Counted from the first letter of the stretch, positions 1 through 8,782 are shown. The stretch: 64,000 bases of DNA from Corynebacterium aurimucosum ATCC 700975 (GCF_000022905.1 NC_012590.1:806001-870000); one strand, 5' to 3'. Numbers and translations are program-made. The notes: generated from the letters alone by a model not told the origin.

Positions 1-581
1 GACGCGTGAGTGCCCGAACCGTAGAAGATGTGCTTGCGCAGCTCCGGCGCCATGGGGAAGACAGGGAGGGCGGAGCCGGGCTGGAACATATTCGGGTACT
101 GGCGGTCCAGGGGAGCGGCTGTGGCAAACCCGTTGCCGTCCACCGCGGTCATGAACGCCTCGAGGTGGGCCCGCGCCACGTCCGCGCCGTTGGGGGCCTC
201 GCCCTTGTAGCCGAAAGCTTCCCAACCGCGCTCGGCAACCTCCGGGGCGCCGCGCGAGACGCCCAAGGCCACGCGGCCGCCGGAGAGCTGGTAGAGGGAG
301 GCGGCCTCTTCGGCGAGGTAGAGCGGGTTTTCGTAGCGCATGTCGATAACGCCGGTGCCCACCTCAATGTTTTTGGTGGTGGCGGCGACTGCGCCGAGCA
401 GCGGCATTGGGGCTGAGGCTTGCGGTACGAAGTGGTGGACGCGGAAAGACGCGTTGTTCACGCCGATCTCATCTGCCGCCTGGGCGATTTCCAGGTGGAT
501 CTTCGCGACTTTTTCCGCGGATGGGCCGCGCTGGCCGCCGAATGCGTAGTGTCCGAAGCTTAAGAATCCGAATGCTTTCAT
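1..581 (-). CDS. LLM-class flavin-dependent oxidoreductase, N-terminal part (cut by window start)
   Basis: Reading from an ATG at 581 the minus strand is open to the window edge (193 codons). The N-terminus MKAFGFLSFGHYAFGG, the segment around 'HLEIAQAADEIGVNNASFRVHHF' (cited here only as a region, residues about 29-52), 'GTGVIDMRYENPLYLAEEAA' and 'LSGGRVALGVSRGAPE' follow the bacterial luciferase-like TIM-barrel family, which uses reduced FMN to oxygenate small substrates. Full members run about 340-380 residues, so roughly half is present. The substrate cannot be told. No strong ribosome binding site is visible before the ATG. The gene is convergent with nothing in view and its downstream neighbours lie outside the window. 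Confidence 0.85.
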   Translation of the reverse strand, partial: MKAFGFLSFGHYAFGGQRGPSAEKVAKIHLEIAQAADEIGVNNASFRVHHFVPQASAPMPLLGAVAATTKNIEVGTGVIDMRYENPLYLAEEAASLYQLSGGRVALGVSRGAPEVAERGWEAFGYKGEAPNGADVARAHLEAFMTAVDGNGFATAAPLDRQYPNMFQPGSALPVFPMAPELRKHIFYGSGTHA

Positions 582-711
582 TGGTTAAGTACTCCCATTG
601 GTGACATATCAACAACTAGAGTAGTGGCTCGTGTGCAAATTGTCACGGCCAAAGGCATGCTCCGCTACAAACCCCAACTAGGCAGTGCTCTAACTGCGGT
701 TTCTTTGTGTG

Positions 712-771
712 TGGAGCCGCCGGGAATTGAACCCGGGTCCCAGATGCTCGTCGGTGTTCGTGTGAGCTGCT
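712..771 (-). ncRNA. tmRNA (ssrA) 3'-end fragment, tRNA-like T arm and acceptor strand
   Basis: On the minus strand the segment ends with a perfect T arm (CCGGG, loop TTCAATT, CCCGG) followed by CGGCTCCA, the typical 3' acceptor strand of tmRNA. It is preceded by CATCTGGGAC, as in tmRNA 3' domains. No matching 5' strand (GGAGCCG-like) lies within tRNA distance. A full tmRNA of about 370 nt would have to run through the plus-strand PfpI-like gene that starts at 785. I therefore read it as a 3' fragment, such as is left as an attachment site when an element integrates at the ssrA 3' end. An intact ssrA should exist elsewhere. Confidence 0.55.
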
Positions 772-784
772 TTAGGATGGCCGC

Positions 785-1435
785 ATGGATACCGAACCTC
801 TCCGCATTGCAGTCGTCTTGTTTGAGGGCTTTGAGCTTCTCGACGTCTTCGGGCCCGTCCAGCTGCTTCAAGTTGTCTCCGAGGTCACCGTTGTCTTTGC
901 AGGGCCGGATGGCGAGCCAGTTGCTAGCTCTCAGGGCGTGGAAGTGGTGCCGACAATCTCTTATGAGCGGGTTGAGCCGACCGACGCGCTCCTCGTGCCC
1001 GGTGGCAAAGGAACCCGGCAGCTCGTGGAAGACGAATCTTTTCTGTCGTGGCTTCGTGGGGTGGGCGCACAGGCGCCTTGGGTTGCCTCCGTGTGCACGG
1101 GTTCTGCGGTCCTGGCGGCGGCGGGGCTCTTGGAGGGCTACGCCGCAACAAGCAATAAGCGTGCGTTTGCGTGGGCGAGCTCCTTCGGGGAGTCCGTGAC
1201 TTGGAAGCCCAAGGCGCGGTGGGTGCAGGACCGTAATCGGTGGACTTCCTCAGGTGTGGCGGCAGGGGTGGATATGACGGTCGCGCTCATTGCGCACCTC
1301 ACTTCCGAAGTTGTTGCCATCGACGCTGCCAACTTTGCAGAATATGAGCCACACCGCGACAGCGGGTGGGATCCTTTCGCGCGGATAAACGGGCTGGTGC
1401 CCTCGAGCGGCGGCGAAGCCGAGCGGAGGCTGTGA
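785..1435 (+). CDS. DJ-1/PfpI (class I glutamine amidotransferase-like) family protein
   Basis: 216 residues, the usual size of stand-alone DJ-1/PfpI domains. The fold markers are visible: the N-terminal strand IAVVLFEGFELLDVFGP with the conserved Glu14, LLVPGG at residues 69-74, and the nucleophile elbow ASVCTGS with Cys104. These proteins act as chaperones, glyoxalase-like hydratases or isonitrile hydratases; the elbow VCTGS and 'LLDVFGP' are closest to the isonitrile hydratase/AraC-N-terminal subgroup. The specific reaction is not assignable. A weak AGGA lies about 8 nt before the ATG. The gene begins just beside the tmRNA 3' fragment, so it may have come in with an element inserted there. 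Confidence 0.85.
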   Translation: MDTEPLRIAVVLFEGFELLDVFGPVQLLQVVSEVTVVFAGPDGEPVASSQGVEVVPTISYERVEPTDALLVPGGKGTRQLVEDESFLSWLRGVGAQAPWVASVCTGSAVLAAAGLLEGYAATSNKRAFAWASSFGESVTWKPKARWVQDRNRWTSSGVAAGVDMTVALIAHLTSEVVAIDAANFAEYEPHRDSGWDPFARINGLVPSSGGEAERRL

Positions 1436-1702
1436 CGTTCGGGCAATCTGACGACGCTCACGGTAGATAAGGTGCTAAAAACTGGCGATTTTTGGCCACT
1501 ATTTACCGTGGGCGTAGTTGGGGAGAGCCTGTGGGTGTGTAGAGGTGGGCGGCCGGAGAGGAAGCGGCGTCGGAGGGGGTCTGGCCGAACAAAAAGTGAC
1601 GCGGGGCAAAAATATTTGTTACCCAAGTTACATTCCCGTGGTAGCCTTTTCCCAACAGTGTGACGTGGAGCACTGGGACTGACCCCTACGACAGGAGTAC
1701 CC

Positions 1703-3373
1703 ATGAACAGCCCATCCAATGCAGCGCCACAAGGCGGCGCTGGTACCACGGAGAAGTCAAAAGCAAATCCCGCCAAGGCTGAGCAAAAATCGAGCCAACA
1801 GTCCGGCGGGGGAATGCTGGATAGGTTCCTCAATGGTGTTGAGTACATCGGCAACAAGCTGCCGGAGCCCTTCACCATCTTCCTGATTCTTTTCCTCATT
1901 ACCGGCGTTCTCTCCACCATCATGGCCAAGATGGGCGTGGAGATTAAGGTTCCCGGATCGGATGAGATCCAGCCGGTCAAAGGCTTGTTCACCGGTGAGG
2001 GGCTGACGTGGTTCACCACGACAATGGGTGAGAACTACATCAACTTCCCGCCGCTGGTGACGGTGCTGCCCATCATGCTGGCGGTGGGTGTGGCGGAGCG
2101 TTCCGGCATTCTCTCTGCGTTGATTCGCAAGCTCTTCGGGTCCGCGAAGCCGTGGCTGCTTCCCTACGCAGTCGGCGTTATCGGTGTGACCGCCTCCGTC
2201 ATGGCGGACGCGGCCTTCGTTATCGTTCCGCCGCTGGCCGCGATGGTCTTCAAGGCAGCGGGCCGCCACCCGGTGGCGGGTCTGATTGGCGGCTTCGCCG
2301 CCGTGGGTGCGGGCTATTCCACCGCCTTGGTGCCTACCTCCCTGGATGCGCTCTTTGCCGGTATTACGACCGCGGTCATGGATACCCTGCCGAATACCGA
2401 GTTCGCTCCGGTTAACGCCATGTCGAATTACTACTTCAACGTGGCCTCTTCCATCGTGCTCGGTGTGCTTGCCGGCTTCATCATCGATAAGGTCATCGAG
2501 CCGCGCATGTGGAAGCAGGAAGTCCCCACCGAGGAAGACATCGATCCCGAGGACGCCGCTGAGCGCGGCGACCGTGACGAGAACGGCGAAGAACTCACCG
2601 CTGAACTGCGCCCGGCCGAATCCAAGGGTCTCATCTGGTCCGGTGTGGCCACGGTCATCCTCACCGCCATCATTCTCTTCGCAGTTCTTCTGCCGGAATC
2701 GCCGTGGCGCAATGAAGAGGGCGGCTTCTTGCCCAAGTCCCCGCTGCTGAACTCCATCGTCTTTATCGTGTTCGCCTACTTCTTGGTGCTCGGCGTGGTC
2801 TACGGCAAGGTCGTCGGCACGGTCAAGGGCATCACCGATGTCGTGAACATGATGATTGGCGCGCTCAAGGACATGATGAGCTTCCTTATCCTGGCGTTCA
2901 TCCTTGGCCAGTTCGTGGCTCTCTTCGCCTGGACCGGTATCGGTACCTTCACTGCGGTGAAGGGGGCTGCCTTCCTAGAATCCATCGGGTTGACGGGCTT
3001 CCCAGCTATCTTTGCCTTCATCGTCCTTGCGTCCTGCTTGAACCTGCTGATTATTTCCGGTTCCTCCATGTGGACGCTCATGGCGGCGGTCTTCGTGCCC
3101 ATGTTTGCCTTGCTGGGCTATGAGCCGGCGTTTATTCAGGGCGCGTTCCGCGTGGGTGATTCCGCAACCCAGATCATCACTCCGCTGAACCCGTACATGA
3201 TCGTCATGCTCGGCTTCCTCCAGCGCTATGAACGCGACGCAGGTCTGGGAACGCTAATGTCGCGTCTCGTGCCCTTCGTGGTCCCATTCTTTACCGCGTG
3301 GGCGATCTTGCTGGCCATCTGGTTCTACGTCGATCTTCCGCTGGGGCCGGGCAACAACGTCATGATTGGTTAA
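1703..3373 (+). CDS. abgT: AbgT family transporter (p-aminobenzoyl-glutamate type)
   Basis: 556-residue polytopic membrane protein. The N-terminal 35 residues are hydrophilic and rich in Ala, Lys, Ser and Gln. They are followed by 'NGVEYIGNKLPEPFTIFLI' (near residue 47), the AbgT family opening, and many hydrophobic helices with a charged loop of Asp/Glu/Arg near residues 275-310. AbgT proteins import p-aminobenzoyl-glutamate, a folate breakdown product; some actinobacterial and marine members instead export sulfonamides and p-aminobenzoate. A good ribosome binding site (AGGAG) precedes the ATG. The M20 hydrolase follows at once, the same transporter-hydrolase pairing as abgT with abgA/abgB in Escherichia coli. 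That supports import and cleavage to p-aminobenzoate and glutamate. Confidence 0.9.
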   Translation: MNSPSNAAPQGGAGTTEKSKANPAKAEQKSSQQSGGGMLDRFLNGVEYIGNKLPEPFTIFLILFLITGVLSTIMAKMGVEIKVPGSDEIQPVKGLFTGEGLTWFTTTMGENYINFPPLVTVLPIMLAVGVAERSGILSALIRKLFGSAKPWLLPYAVGVIGVTASVMADAAFVIVPPLAAMVFKAAGRHPVAGLIGGFAAVGAGYSTALVPTSLDALFAGITTAVMDTLPNTEFAPVNAMSNYYFNVASSIVLGVLAGFIIDKVIEPRMWKQEVPTEEDIDPEDAAERGDRDENGEELTAELRPAESKGLIWSGVATVILTAIILFAVLLPESPWRNEEGGFLPKSPLLNSIVFIVFAYFLVLGVVYGKVVGTVKGITDVVNMMIGALKDMMSFLILAFILGQFVALFAWTGIGTFTAVKGAAFLESIGLTGFPAIFAFIVLASCLNLLIISGSSMWTLMAAVFVPMFALLGYEPAFIQGAFRVGDSATQIITPLNPYMIVMLGFLQRYERDAGLGTLMSRLVPFVVPFFTAWAILLAIWFYVDLPLGPGNNVMIG

Positions 3374-3377
3374 ATGC

Positions 3378-4733
3378 ATGAATCAACGCAACAATCCATC
3401 GACAGCGTATTTGGAAGCGATGGAGGAGGGCGTCGCAAAGCGCGTGGCGTCTGCAGCACCACCGGAAAAACAGGGAGAGGATTACCCAGGCCAGGCGAAG
3501 CTCTGGGACGCGGCGGCCGCGCGGGCTGAGGTCTTGCGGGAGAGGGCCGCGCACATCGTCGCGGATCTGCACGCTCACCCTGAAACGGCCTTCGAGGAGC
3601 ATCGCTCCATGGCGGTGCTCGCGGACATCGTTGAAGGGCATGGCTTTTTGACGCGCCGCGGAGTCTATGGTGTGGAGACCGCCTTCGAGGCCTCGTGGCA
3701 GAGCGCGGATTTCGAACCCGAGCGGCATCCCACCGTGGCCATCCTGGCGGAATACGATGCCCTGCCCCAGATTGGGCACGCGTGCGGGCACAACGTCATT
3801 GCCGCAGCGGGCGTTACTGGATTCTTGGCGGTTACTGCCGTGCTAGACGACGCCCCTGCCGTGTCCGGCCGCATCCTCCTCCAGGGAACCCCGGCGGAGG
3901 AGGGCCATTCCGGCAAGGAATACATGATTCGCGGCGGAAGTCTTGAAGGCGTGGACGCCGCGGTGATGATCCATGGCTTCGGCTACGACATCGGCGCGCA
4001 TGCCTGGGTGGGTCGGCGCATTCTGCGGGTTCGTTATCGCGGCGTGGCCGCGCATGCCAGCTCCCAGCCCTTCATGGGGCGCAATGCGCTCGATGCTGCG
4101 AGCCTGGCCTACCAGGGGATTGGTCTTATGCGGCAGCAAATGCCGCCATCGGATCGCGTGCACGCCATCATGAGCGGTGGCGATCGCCCTTCGATCATTC
4201 CGAGCGAGGCGGAGATGACTATTTACGTGCGCTCGTTGGGGACGCGCACACTCATGGATCTTTCCACCAGGGTGGAGGAGATTGTCCGTGGCGCCGCACT
4301 CATGGCCGGTGTTGATGTGGACGTGGAGTGGGATGAGCACCCGATGACCCTGCCCGTGCGCAATAATGAGGCGCTGGTGGATCGGTGGTCAGCCACGCAG
4401 GCGCGCCGGGGGCGCACCGCGCTGCCTGCTGGGACGGTGCCGGATACGGTGGCCGCATCGACTGACTTTGGCAATGTCTCTCACCTCGTGCCGGGCCTGC
4501 ATCCAATGGTGCAGGTTTCACCCACCGACGTGGCTCTGCACACGGAGGACTTTGCCCGCTGGGCGGCCACACCGCAGGCGGTGGATGCGGCTGTCGACTC
4601 GGCGGCGGGATTGGCGCAGGTAACGCTAGATTTTTTGGCGGATAAGGAATTCCGCAGGGCAGCGCGACAGGACTTCGATAGGGAAGGGCCTGTGGCGGTT
4701 AGTGATCTGCTTGCAGAGAAGGGGGAGGGCTAA
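3378..4733 (+). CDS. M20 family amidohydrolase, AbgB/AbgA-like
   Basis: About 451 residues from the ATG at 3378. An in-frame TTG at 3366 would overlap the AbgT stop; neither has a strong ribosome binding site, so translational coupling with abgT is likely. M20 metal motifs are visible: DLHAHPETAFEEH, 'EYDALPQIGHACGHN' with the metal-site His and the bridging acid, GTPAEEG with the catalytic Glu pair, and a His in 'TEDFA' context near the C-terminus. The middle carries the dimerisation (lid) domain. The product probably hydrolyses the amide of p-aminobenzoyl-glutamate or another aminoacyl conjugate in the cytoplasm. E. coli needs two subunits (AbgA and AbgB); only one gene is here, so the enzyme may be a homodimer or have another substrate. 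Confidence 0.85.
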   Translation: MNQRNNPSTAYLEAMEEGVAKRVASAAPPEKQGEDYPGQAKLWDAAAARAEVLRERAAHIVADLHAHPETAFEEHRSMAVLADIVEGHGFLTRRGVYGVETAFEASWQSADFEPERHPTVAILAEYDALPQIGHACGHNVIAAAGVTGFLAVTAVLDDAPAVSGRILLQGTPAEEGHSGKEYMIRGGSLEGVDAAVMIHGFGYDIGAHAWVGRRILRVRYRGVAAHASSQPFMGRNALDAASLAYQGIGLMRQQMPPSDRVHAIMSGGDRPSIIPSEAEMTIYVRSLGTRTLMDLSTRVEEIVRGAALMAGVDVDVEWDEHPMTLPVRNNEALVDRWSATQARRGRTALPAGTVPDTVAASTDFGNVSHLVPGLHPMVQVSPTDVALHTEDFARWAATPQAVDAAVDSAAGLAQVTLDFLADKEFRRAARQDFDREGPVAVSDLLAEKGEG

Positions 4734-4820
4734 GCGTAAATATTTTGTTCTAAAAGGCATGTCAAGGGGTATCGCGCGGCAGTCTGTCACCCCCGTCGTG
4801 AATTAGAAAACATAAGCGTG

Positions 4821-4855
4821 CTTGAAGGTAAGCCTTACTTGAGTTAGGTTTAGCG
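4821..4855 (+). promoter_or_regulatory. DtxR-type iron box before siderophore operon
   Basis: The segment GAAGGTAAGCCTTACTTGA (4824-4842) matches the DtxR/IdeR palindrome (TTAGGTAAGSCTWACCTAA type) in most positions. A second half-site-like GTTAGGTTTAG follows at 4843-4853. It lies about 60 bp before the lipoprotein start codon, the expected place for iron-dependent repression of an uptake operon. Confidence 0.75.
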
Positions 4856-4906
4856 GCGTCATCATTTGCCAACTGTGGTTAGCCACACCTAATATGCAAG
4901 GAAGAT

Positions 4907-5938
4907 ATGTTTACTCTAACTCGCCGTGCCTCGCGCAAAACCGCCGCCAAAGTTGCCGCCACTCTCTCGGTCGCAGCGCTTGCTCTCACCGGCTGCTCTT
5001 CTAGCCAGTCTGAGGAGACTGCTGAGCCAACCGAATCCGCGGCGGCAGGCGCTTCCACCATCACCCTGGATGATAACTTCGGCTCGAAGGAAATCACCCT
5101 CCCGGTGGAGAACCCTGCGGTGACGGATAACCGCGCCTTCTCTATCTTGGCGCAGTGGGATATTGACCTTGCTGCCGCACCGCTGAACCTGGTGCCAAAG
5201 TCCCTTCGTGATACCTACAACGAGGACACGGTCCAGGTAAACCTGGGCTCCCACAAGGATCCGGACCTCGAAAGCCTCGTAGCAGCGGACCCGGATCTCG
5301 TGTGGAACGGCCAGCGCTTCGAGCAGTACCAGGAAGACATCGAGAAGCTGCTTGAGGATGTCCCGGTCGTTGATTTCGAGCCGCGCGATGATGAAGACTT
5401 CTTCGACGAGCTCAAGCGCCACACTGAGGCACTGGGCCAGGTTTTCGGCCACGAAGAGGATGCTGCGAAGCTCATCGAGGATTTCGACGCCGCTGCTGAG
5501 CGTGCTAAGAAGGCCTACAACCCAGAGCAGAAGGTCATGGCTGTGAACACCTCTGGCGGCGAAATCGGCTACATCGCTCCCGGTATCGGGCGCGTGTATG
5601 GCCCGGTCTTTGAGCTGCTTGGCCTGACCCCGGCCCTGGAGGTGTCCAACGCCTCCGATGACCACGAGGGTGACGACATCTCCGTTGAGGCCATTGCCGA
5701 GTCCAACCCGGATTGGATCCTCGTTATGGACCGTGACTCCGCTATCTCCAAGGAAGGCGAGGATGTCACCCCGGGCGAGAAGCTGGTCAAGGACAACGCG
5801 GCGCTTCAGAACGTCACCGCTGTGAAGGAAGGCAACGTTTACGTGGCGCCGACTGATACCTACATTGATGAGTCCATCATCACCTACACCGAGATCTTGA
5901 ACGCGCTTGCCGACGCCTTCGAGAAGGCCAACGCCTAA
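4907..5938 (+). CDS. Iron-siderophore ABC transporter substrate-binding lipoprotein
   Basis: 343 residues. The signal peptide (ARG/LYS-rich start, hydrophobic stretch) ends with a lipobox ALTGC, lipidated Cys30. After a Ser/Glu-rich linker comes a class III (helical backbone, FhuD/CeuE/YclQ type) binding domain. Residues such as 'AADPDLVWNGQRFEQY' and the central long helix 'EDAAKLIEDFDAAAERAKK' are typical, as is the late 'ESNPDWILVMDRDSA'. It captures a ferric siderophore outside the membrane for the two permeases and the ATPase that follow. The DtxR-type box upstream implies repression by iron. The exact siderophore is unknown; the operon layout resembles yclNOPQ and ceuBCDE. Confidence 0.92.
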   Translation: MFTLTRRASRKTAAKVAATLSVAALALTGCSSSQSEETAEPTESAAAGASTITLDDNFGSKEITLPVENPAVTDNRAFSILAQWDIDLAAAPLNLVPKSLRDTYNEDTVQVNLGSHKDPDLESLVAADPDLVWNGQRFEQYQEDIEKLLEDVPVVDFEPRDDEDFFDELKRHTEALGQVFGHEEDAAKLIEDFDAAAERAKKAYNPEQKVMAVNTSGGEIGYIAPGIGRVYGPVFELLGLTPALEVSNASDDHEGDDISVEAIAESNPDWILVMDRDSAISKEGEDVTPGEKLVKDNAALQNVTAVKEGNVYVAPTDTYIDESIITYTEILNALADAFEKANA

Positions 5939-5973
5939 GCAACTCTTTCGGCAGCCAAGGAGGAGACTAAACC

Positions 5974-6975
5974 GTGACGGTGAAGAGCAGCGCTCCGGCC
6001 GAGCACTCAGCTATAAGCCGGCGTAACTCCCGCGGACCCGTGCTGACCTGGAAGCTAGGCCTCGGCGTGCTCGCTGTCATCGCACTGCTCCTCCTTTCGC
6101 TTATGGTGGGGGAATACAGCATCCTCAATAATGAGGACGGCTGGGAGATGTTCTTCACCACCCGCATACCGCGCACCGTGGCGCTCGTCTTGGCGGGTGC
6201 TGCGATGGCGATGAGCGGTTTGGTTATGCAGCTGCTGACCCAAAACCGCTTCGTGGAACCCACGACGACGGGAACCACCGAGTGGGCCGGACTGGGCCTG
6301 CTCTTTTCGCTTATCCTTTTCCCGCACTCATCCGTGCTGGTGAAGATGGTTATTTCGGTCGTTTTTGCGTTCGTGGGAACCATGGTGTTTTTCGCGTTTC
6401 TGCGCCGTGTGGCGCTGCGCTCCTCACTCATTGTGCCGATTATTGGCATTATGTTGGGCGCCGTCGTCAGCGCAGTGTCTTCCTACGTGGCGCTAGCGAC
6501 GGATACCTTGCAGCAGCTCGGAATCTGGTTCATGGGATCCTTTACCTCTGTCTATGAGGGACAATACGAGGTCCTGTGGATCGTGCTGCTGGTTTTGCTG
6601 GCGGTGTATTTCTACGCTGACAAGCTCACCGTCGCGGGGCTGGGGGAGGATATTGCCACCAATATCGGTCTGAATTACCAGCGCATGATTCTGTTGGGAA
6701 CTGGGCTTATCGCGGTGGCGACGGGTGTCGTCACCGTCGTCGTTGGCTCCCTGCCGTTCCTTGGGCTCATCGTTCCCAACGTAGTGAGCATGTTGCGCGG
6801 TGATGACCTGCGCTCTAACCTCCCGTGGGTCTGCCTGCTCGGCATCGCCACGGTGACCTTGTGTGACCTCATTGGCCGCACTATTATCTCCCCGTTTGAG
6901 ATGCCCGTATCAGTCATCCTGGGTGTTGTCGGTGCTATCGTATTCGTCGTCTTGATCGTGAGGTCGACCAAGTGA
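5974..6975 (+). CDS. Iron-siderophore ABC transporter permease (FecCD family), subunit 1
   Basis: 333 residues with about nine or ten hydrophobic segments. It starts at a GTG with an AAGGAGGAG ribosome binding site 7-15 nt upstream. FecCD/BtuC-type features are 'RIPRTVALVLAGAAMAMSG' after the first helix, the gate and coupling region 'GLIVPNVVSMLRGDDLR' (the conserved GL(V/I)xPHxxR region, with Asn in place of the usual His), and the C-terminal 'IGRTIISPFEMPVSVILGVVG'. It forms the membrane channel together with the next gene, with which it overlaps by four bases (GTGA), so translation is coupled. Confidence 0.93.
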   Translation: MTVKSSAPAEHSAISRRNSRGPVLTWKLGLGVLAVIALLLLSLMVGEYSILNNEDGWEMFFTTRIPRTVALVLAGAAMAMSGLVMQLLTQNRFVEPTTTGTTEWAGLGLLFSLILFPHSSVLVKMVISVVFAFVGTMVFFAFLRRVALRSSLIVPIIGIMLGAVVSAVSSYVALATDTLQQLGIWFMGSFTSVYEGQYEVLWIVLLVLLAVYFYADKLTVAGLGEDIATNIGLNYQRMILLGTGLIAVATGVVTVVVGSLPFLGLIVPNVVSMLRGDDLRSNLPWVCLLGIATVTLCDLIGRTIISPFEMPVSVILGVVGAIVFVVLIVRSTK

Positions 6976-8030
6976 GCTTAAGTGTCTCTACCCCTACGAC
7001 GAAGGAACCTGTGCAAACGTCACGTGCTCGGCGAAACGTGGGTAGCTTTCAGTCTGCTGCTGCGGCACGAAAGTACTGGATCATCCTCGTTGCCTTGATT
7101 GTTGCTGGTCTGGTCTTCGCCTTCGGGCTTTTGGCCTATGACAACCCCATGGATTTTGGCACCCGCAAGTGGTGGCTCATTGCGCGTCGCCGAGCTGATG
7201 CGGTGACGGCCATGGCGATTGTCGCCGTATGCCAATCCGTGGCCACAGTGGCTTTCCATACCGTGACGAATAACCGGATCCTCACTCCCTCCATCGTGGG
7301 GTTTGAGTCCTTATACGTAGCGATTAATACAGCCACGATCTTTTTCCTTGGTGCCACCGGCCTAACTCAGGCCCGCAACATGGGAACCTTCCTTGTGCAG
7401 CTTGTGCTCATGGTGGGTCTATCCCTCGTGCTGTACTCCTGGCTGCTGACTAGCCGCCGCAACAACATGCATGCGATGTTGCTCGTTGGCATCATTATCG
7501 GTGGAGGCTTGGGTTCTCTCTCGACGTTTATGCAGCGCATGCTCACACCCAGTGAATTCGACGTTCTCACCGCGCGGCTCTTCGGTTCCGTGAACAACGC
7601 GGAGAGTGAGTACTATCCCATCGCCATACCGATGGTCCTCGCGGTGACACTGCTGATGTACCTGAACTCCCGCCAGCTCAACGTCCTGGCCTTGGGGCGT
7701 GATGCCGCGACGAACCTTGGCGTTAACCACAAGGTCAATGCAATCTACACGCTGATTTTGGTCTCCATTCTTATGGCGACAAGCACCGCTCTCGTTGGGC
7801 CCATGACGTTCCTTGGCTTCCTCGTGGCCACCTTGGCTTACCAGGCAGCAGAGACGTACGATCACCGCTTTTTGTTCCCAATGGCAGTTGCCACGGCCTT
7901 CGCTGTGCTCACCGGCGCCTACTTCCTCATGCAGCACGTCTTCTACGCGCAGGGCGTGGTCTCCATCATTATTGAGCTAGTGGGCGGCAGCGTCTTCCTT
8001 CTGGTTATTCTGCGAAAGGGCAAGCTGTGA
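6972..8030 (+). CDS. Iron-siderophore ABC transporter permease (FecCD family), subunit 2
   Basis: 352 residues, polytopic, beginning with GTG inside the GTGA overlap with the preceding permease. A hydrophilic N-terminal tail of about 35 residues precedes the first helix. 'RADAVTAMAIVAVCQSVATVAFHTVTNNRILTP' corresponds to the FecCD helix 2-3 region, 'LGRDAATNLGVNH' to the loop before the coupling helix, and 'GPMTFLGFLVATLAYQAAETYDHRFLFP' to the coupling region. The second permease of a heterodimeric channel, as in CeuB/CeuC and YclN/YclO. It overlaps the ATPase start by four bases. Confidence 0.93.
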   Translation: MSLSVSTPTTKEPVQTSRARRNVGSFQSAAAARKYWIILVALIVAGLVFAFGLLAYDNPMDFGTRKWWLIARRRADAVTAMAIVAVCQSVATVAFHTVTNNRILTPSIVGFESLYVAINTATIFFLGATGLTQARNMGTFLVQLVLMVGLSLVLYSWLLTSRRNNMHAMLLVGIIIGGGLGSLSTFMQRMLTPSEFDVLTARLFGSVNNAESEYYPIAIPMVLAVTLLMYLNSRQLNVLALGRDAATNLGVNHKVNAIYTLILVSILMATSTALVGPMTFLGFLVATLAYQAAETYDHRFLFPMAVATAFAVLTGAYFLMQHVFYAQGVVSIIIELVGGSVFLLVILRKGKL

Positions 8031-8782
8031 TCAAGCTTTCCAATGTTTCGAAGTCCTACTCCGGCGAGACCAACATCGGTCCGATCGATTTGGAGATCCC
8101 CTCCGGCGGTATTACCGCGCTGATTGGGCCGAATGGCGCAGGTAAGTCCACGATGCTGACGATGATTGGCCGGCTTCTCGACGTCGACGAGGGCACCATC
8201 GAGGTCGCCGGTTACGACGTGTCCTCCACGAAGTCGCAGGACCTGGCGAAGATCCTCTCCATCCTGCGCCAGGAGAACCACTTCATTACCAAGCTGACAG
8301 TGCGCCAGCTGGTGAGCTTCGGCCGTTTCCCCTACTCGAAGGGACGCCTGAGCGCGGAGGATGAAGAGATAGTCTCGCGCTACATCGACTTCTTCCACTT
8401 GCGTGAATTGGAGAACCGCTACCTTGATGAGCTGTCCGGCGGGCAGCGCCAGCGCGCATACGTAGCGATGGTGCTCTGCCAGGAAACGGACTACGTGCTT
8501 CTCGACGAGCCCCTCAACAACCTTGACATCTCACACTCCGTGGAGATGATGAAGCATTTGCGGAAGGCCGCCAAGGAATTCGGGCGGACGATCATCATCG
8601 TTCTCCATGACATCAACTTCGCTGCTCGTTATGCCGACCATATTTGTGCGGCCAAGGATGGAAGCATCGTTTCTTTCGGCAGTCCGGAGGAGATCATGCG
8701 CGATGAGATTCTCACGCCCATCTTCGAAACCCCAATCACCGTTATCGATGGCCCGGATGGGCTGTTGGCCTGTTACCACTAG
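8027..8782 (+). CDS. Iron-siderophore ABC transporter ATP-binding protein
   Basis: 251 residues with all nucleotide-binding elements: Walker A GPNGAGKS (residues 34-41), a Q-loop near 'LRQENH', signature LSGGQRQR (136-143), Walker B VLLDEP (157-162) and the H-loop His in 'IVLHD'. It drives uptake through the two upstream permeases. It begins with GTG in a four-base overlap with the second permease, and the operon ends here before a strong terminator. It resembles CeuD/YclP rather than FhuC in its short length and its 'LSILRQENHFITKLTVRQLV' segment. Confidence 0.95.
   Translation: MIKLSNVSKSYSGETNIGPIDLEIPSGGITALIGPNGAGKSTMLTMIGRLLDVDEGTIEVAGYDVSSTKSQDLAKILSILRQENHFITKLTVRQLVSFGRFPYSKGRLSAEDEEIVSRYIDFFHLRELENRYLDELSGGQRQRAYVAMVLCQETDYVLLDEPLNNLDISHSVEMMKHLRKAAKEFGRTIIIVLHDINFAARYADHICAAKDGSIVSFGSPEEIMRDEILTPIFETPITVIDGPDGLLACYH

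Noticed and set aside
624..1199. Open frame on the plus strand overlapping the tmRNA fragment and the PfpI-like gene
   Set aside because: The PfpI-like frame has clear family motifs; the other frame shows none and has no ribosome binding site.
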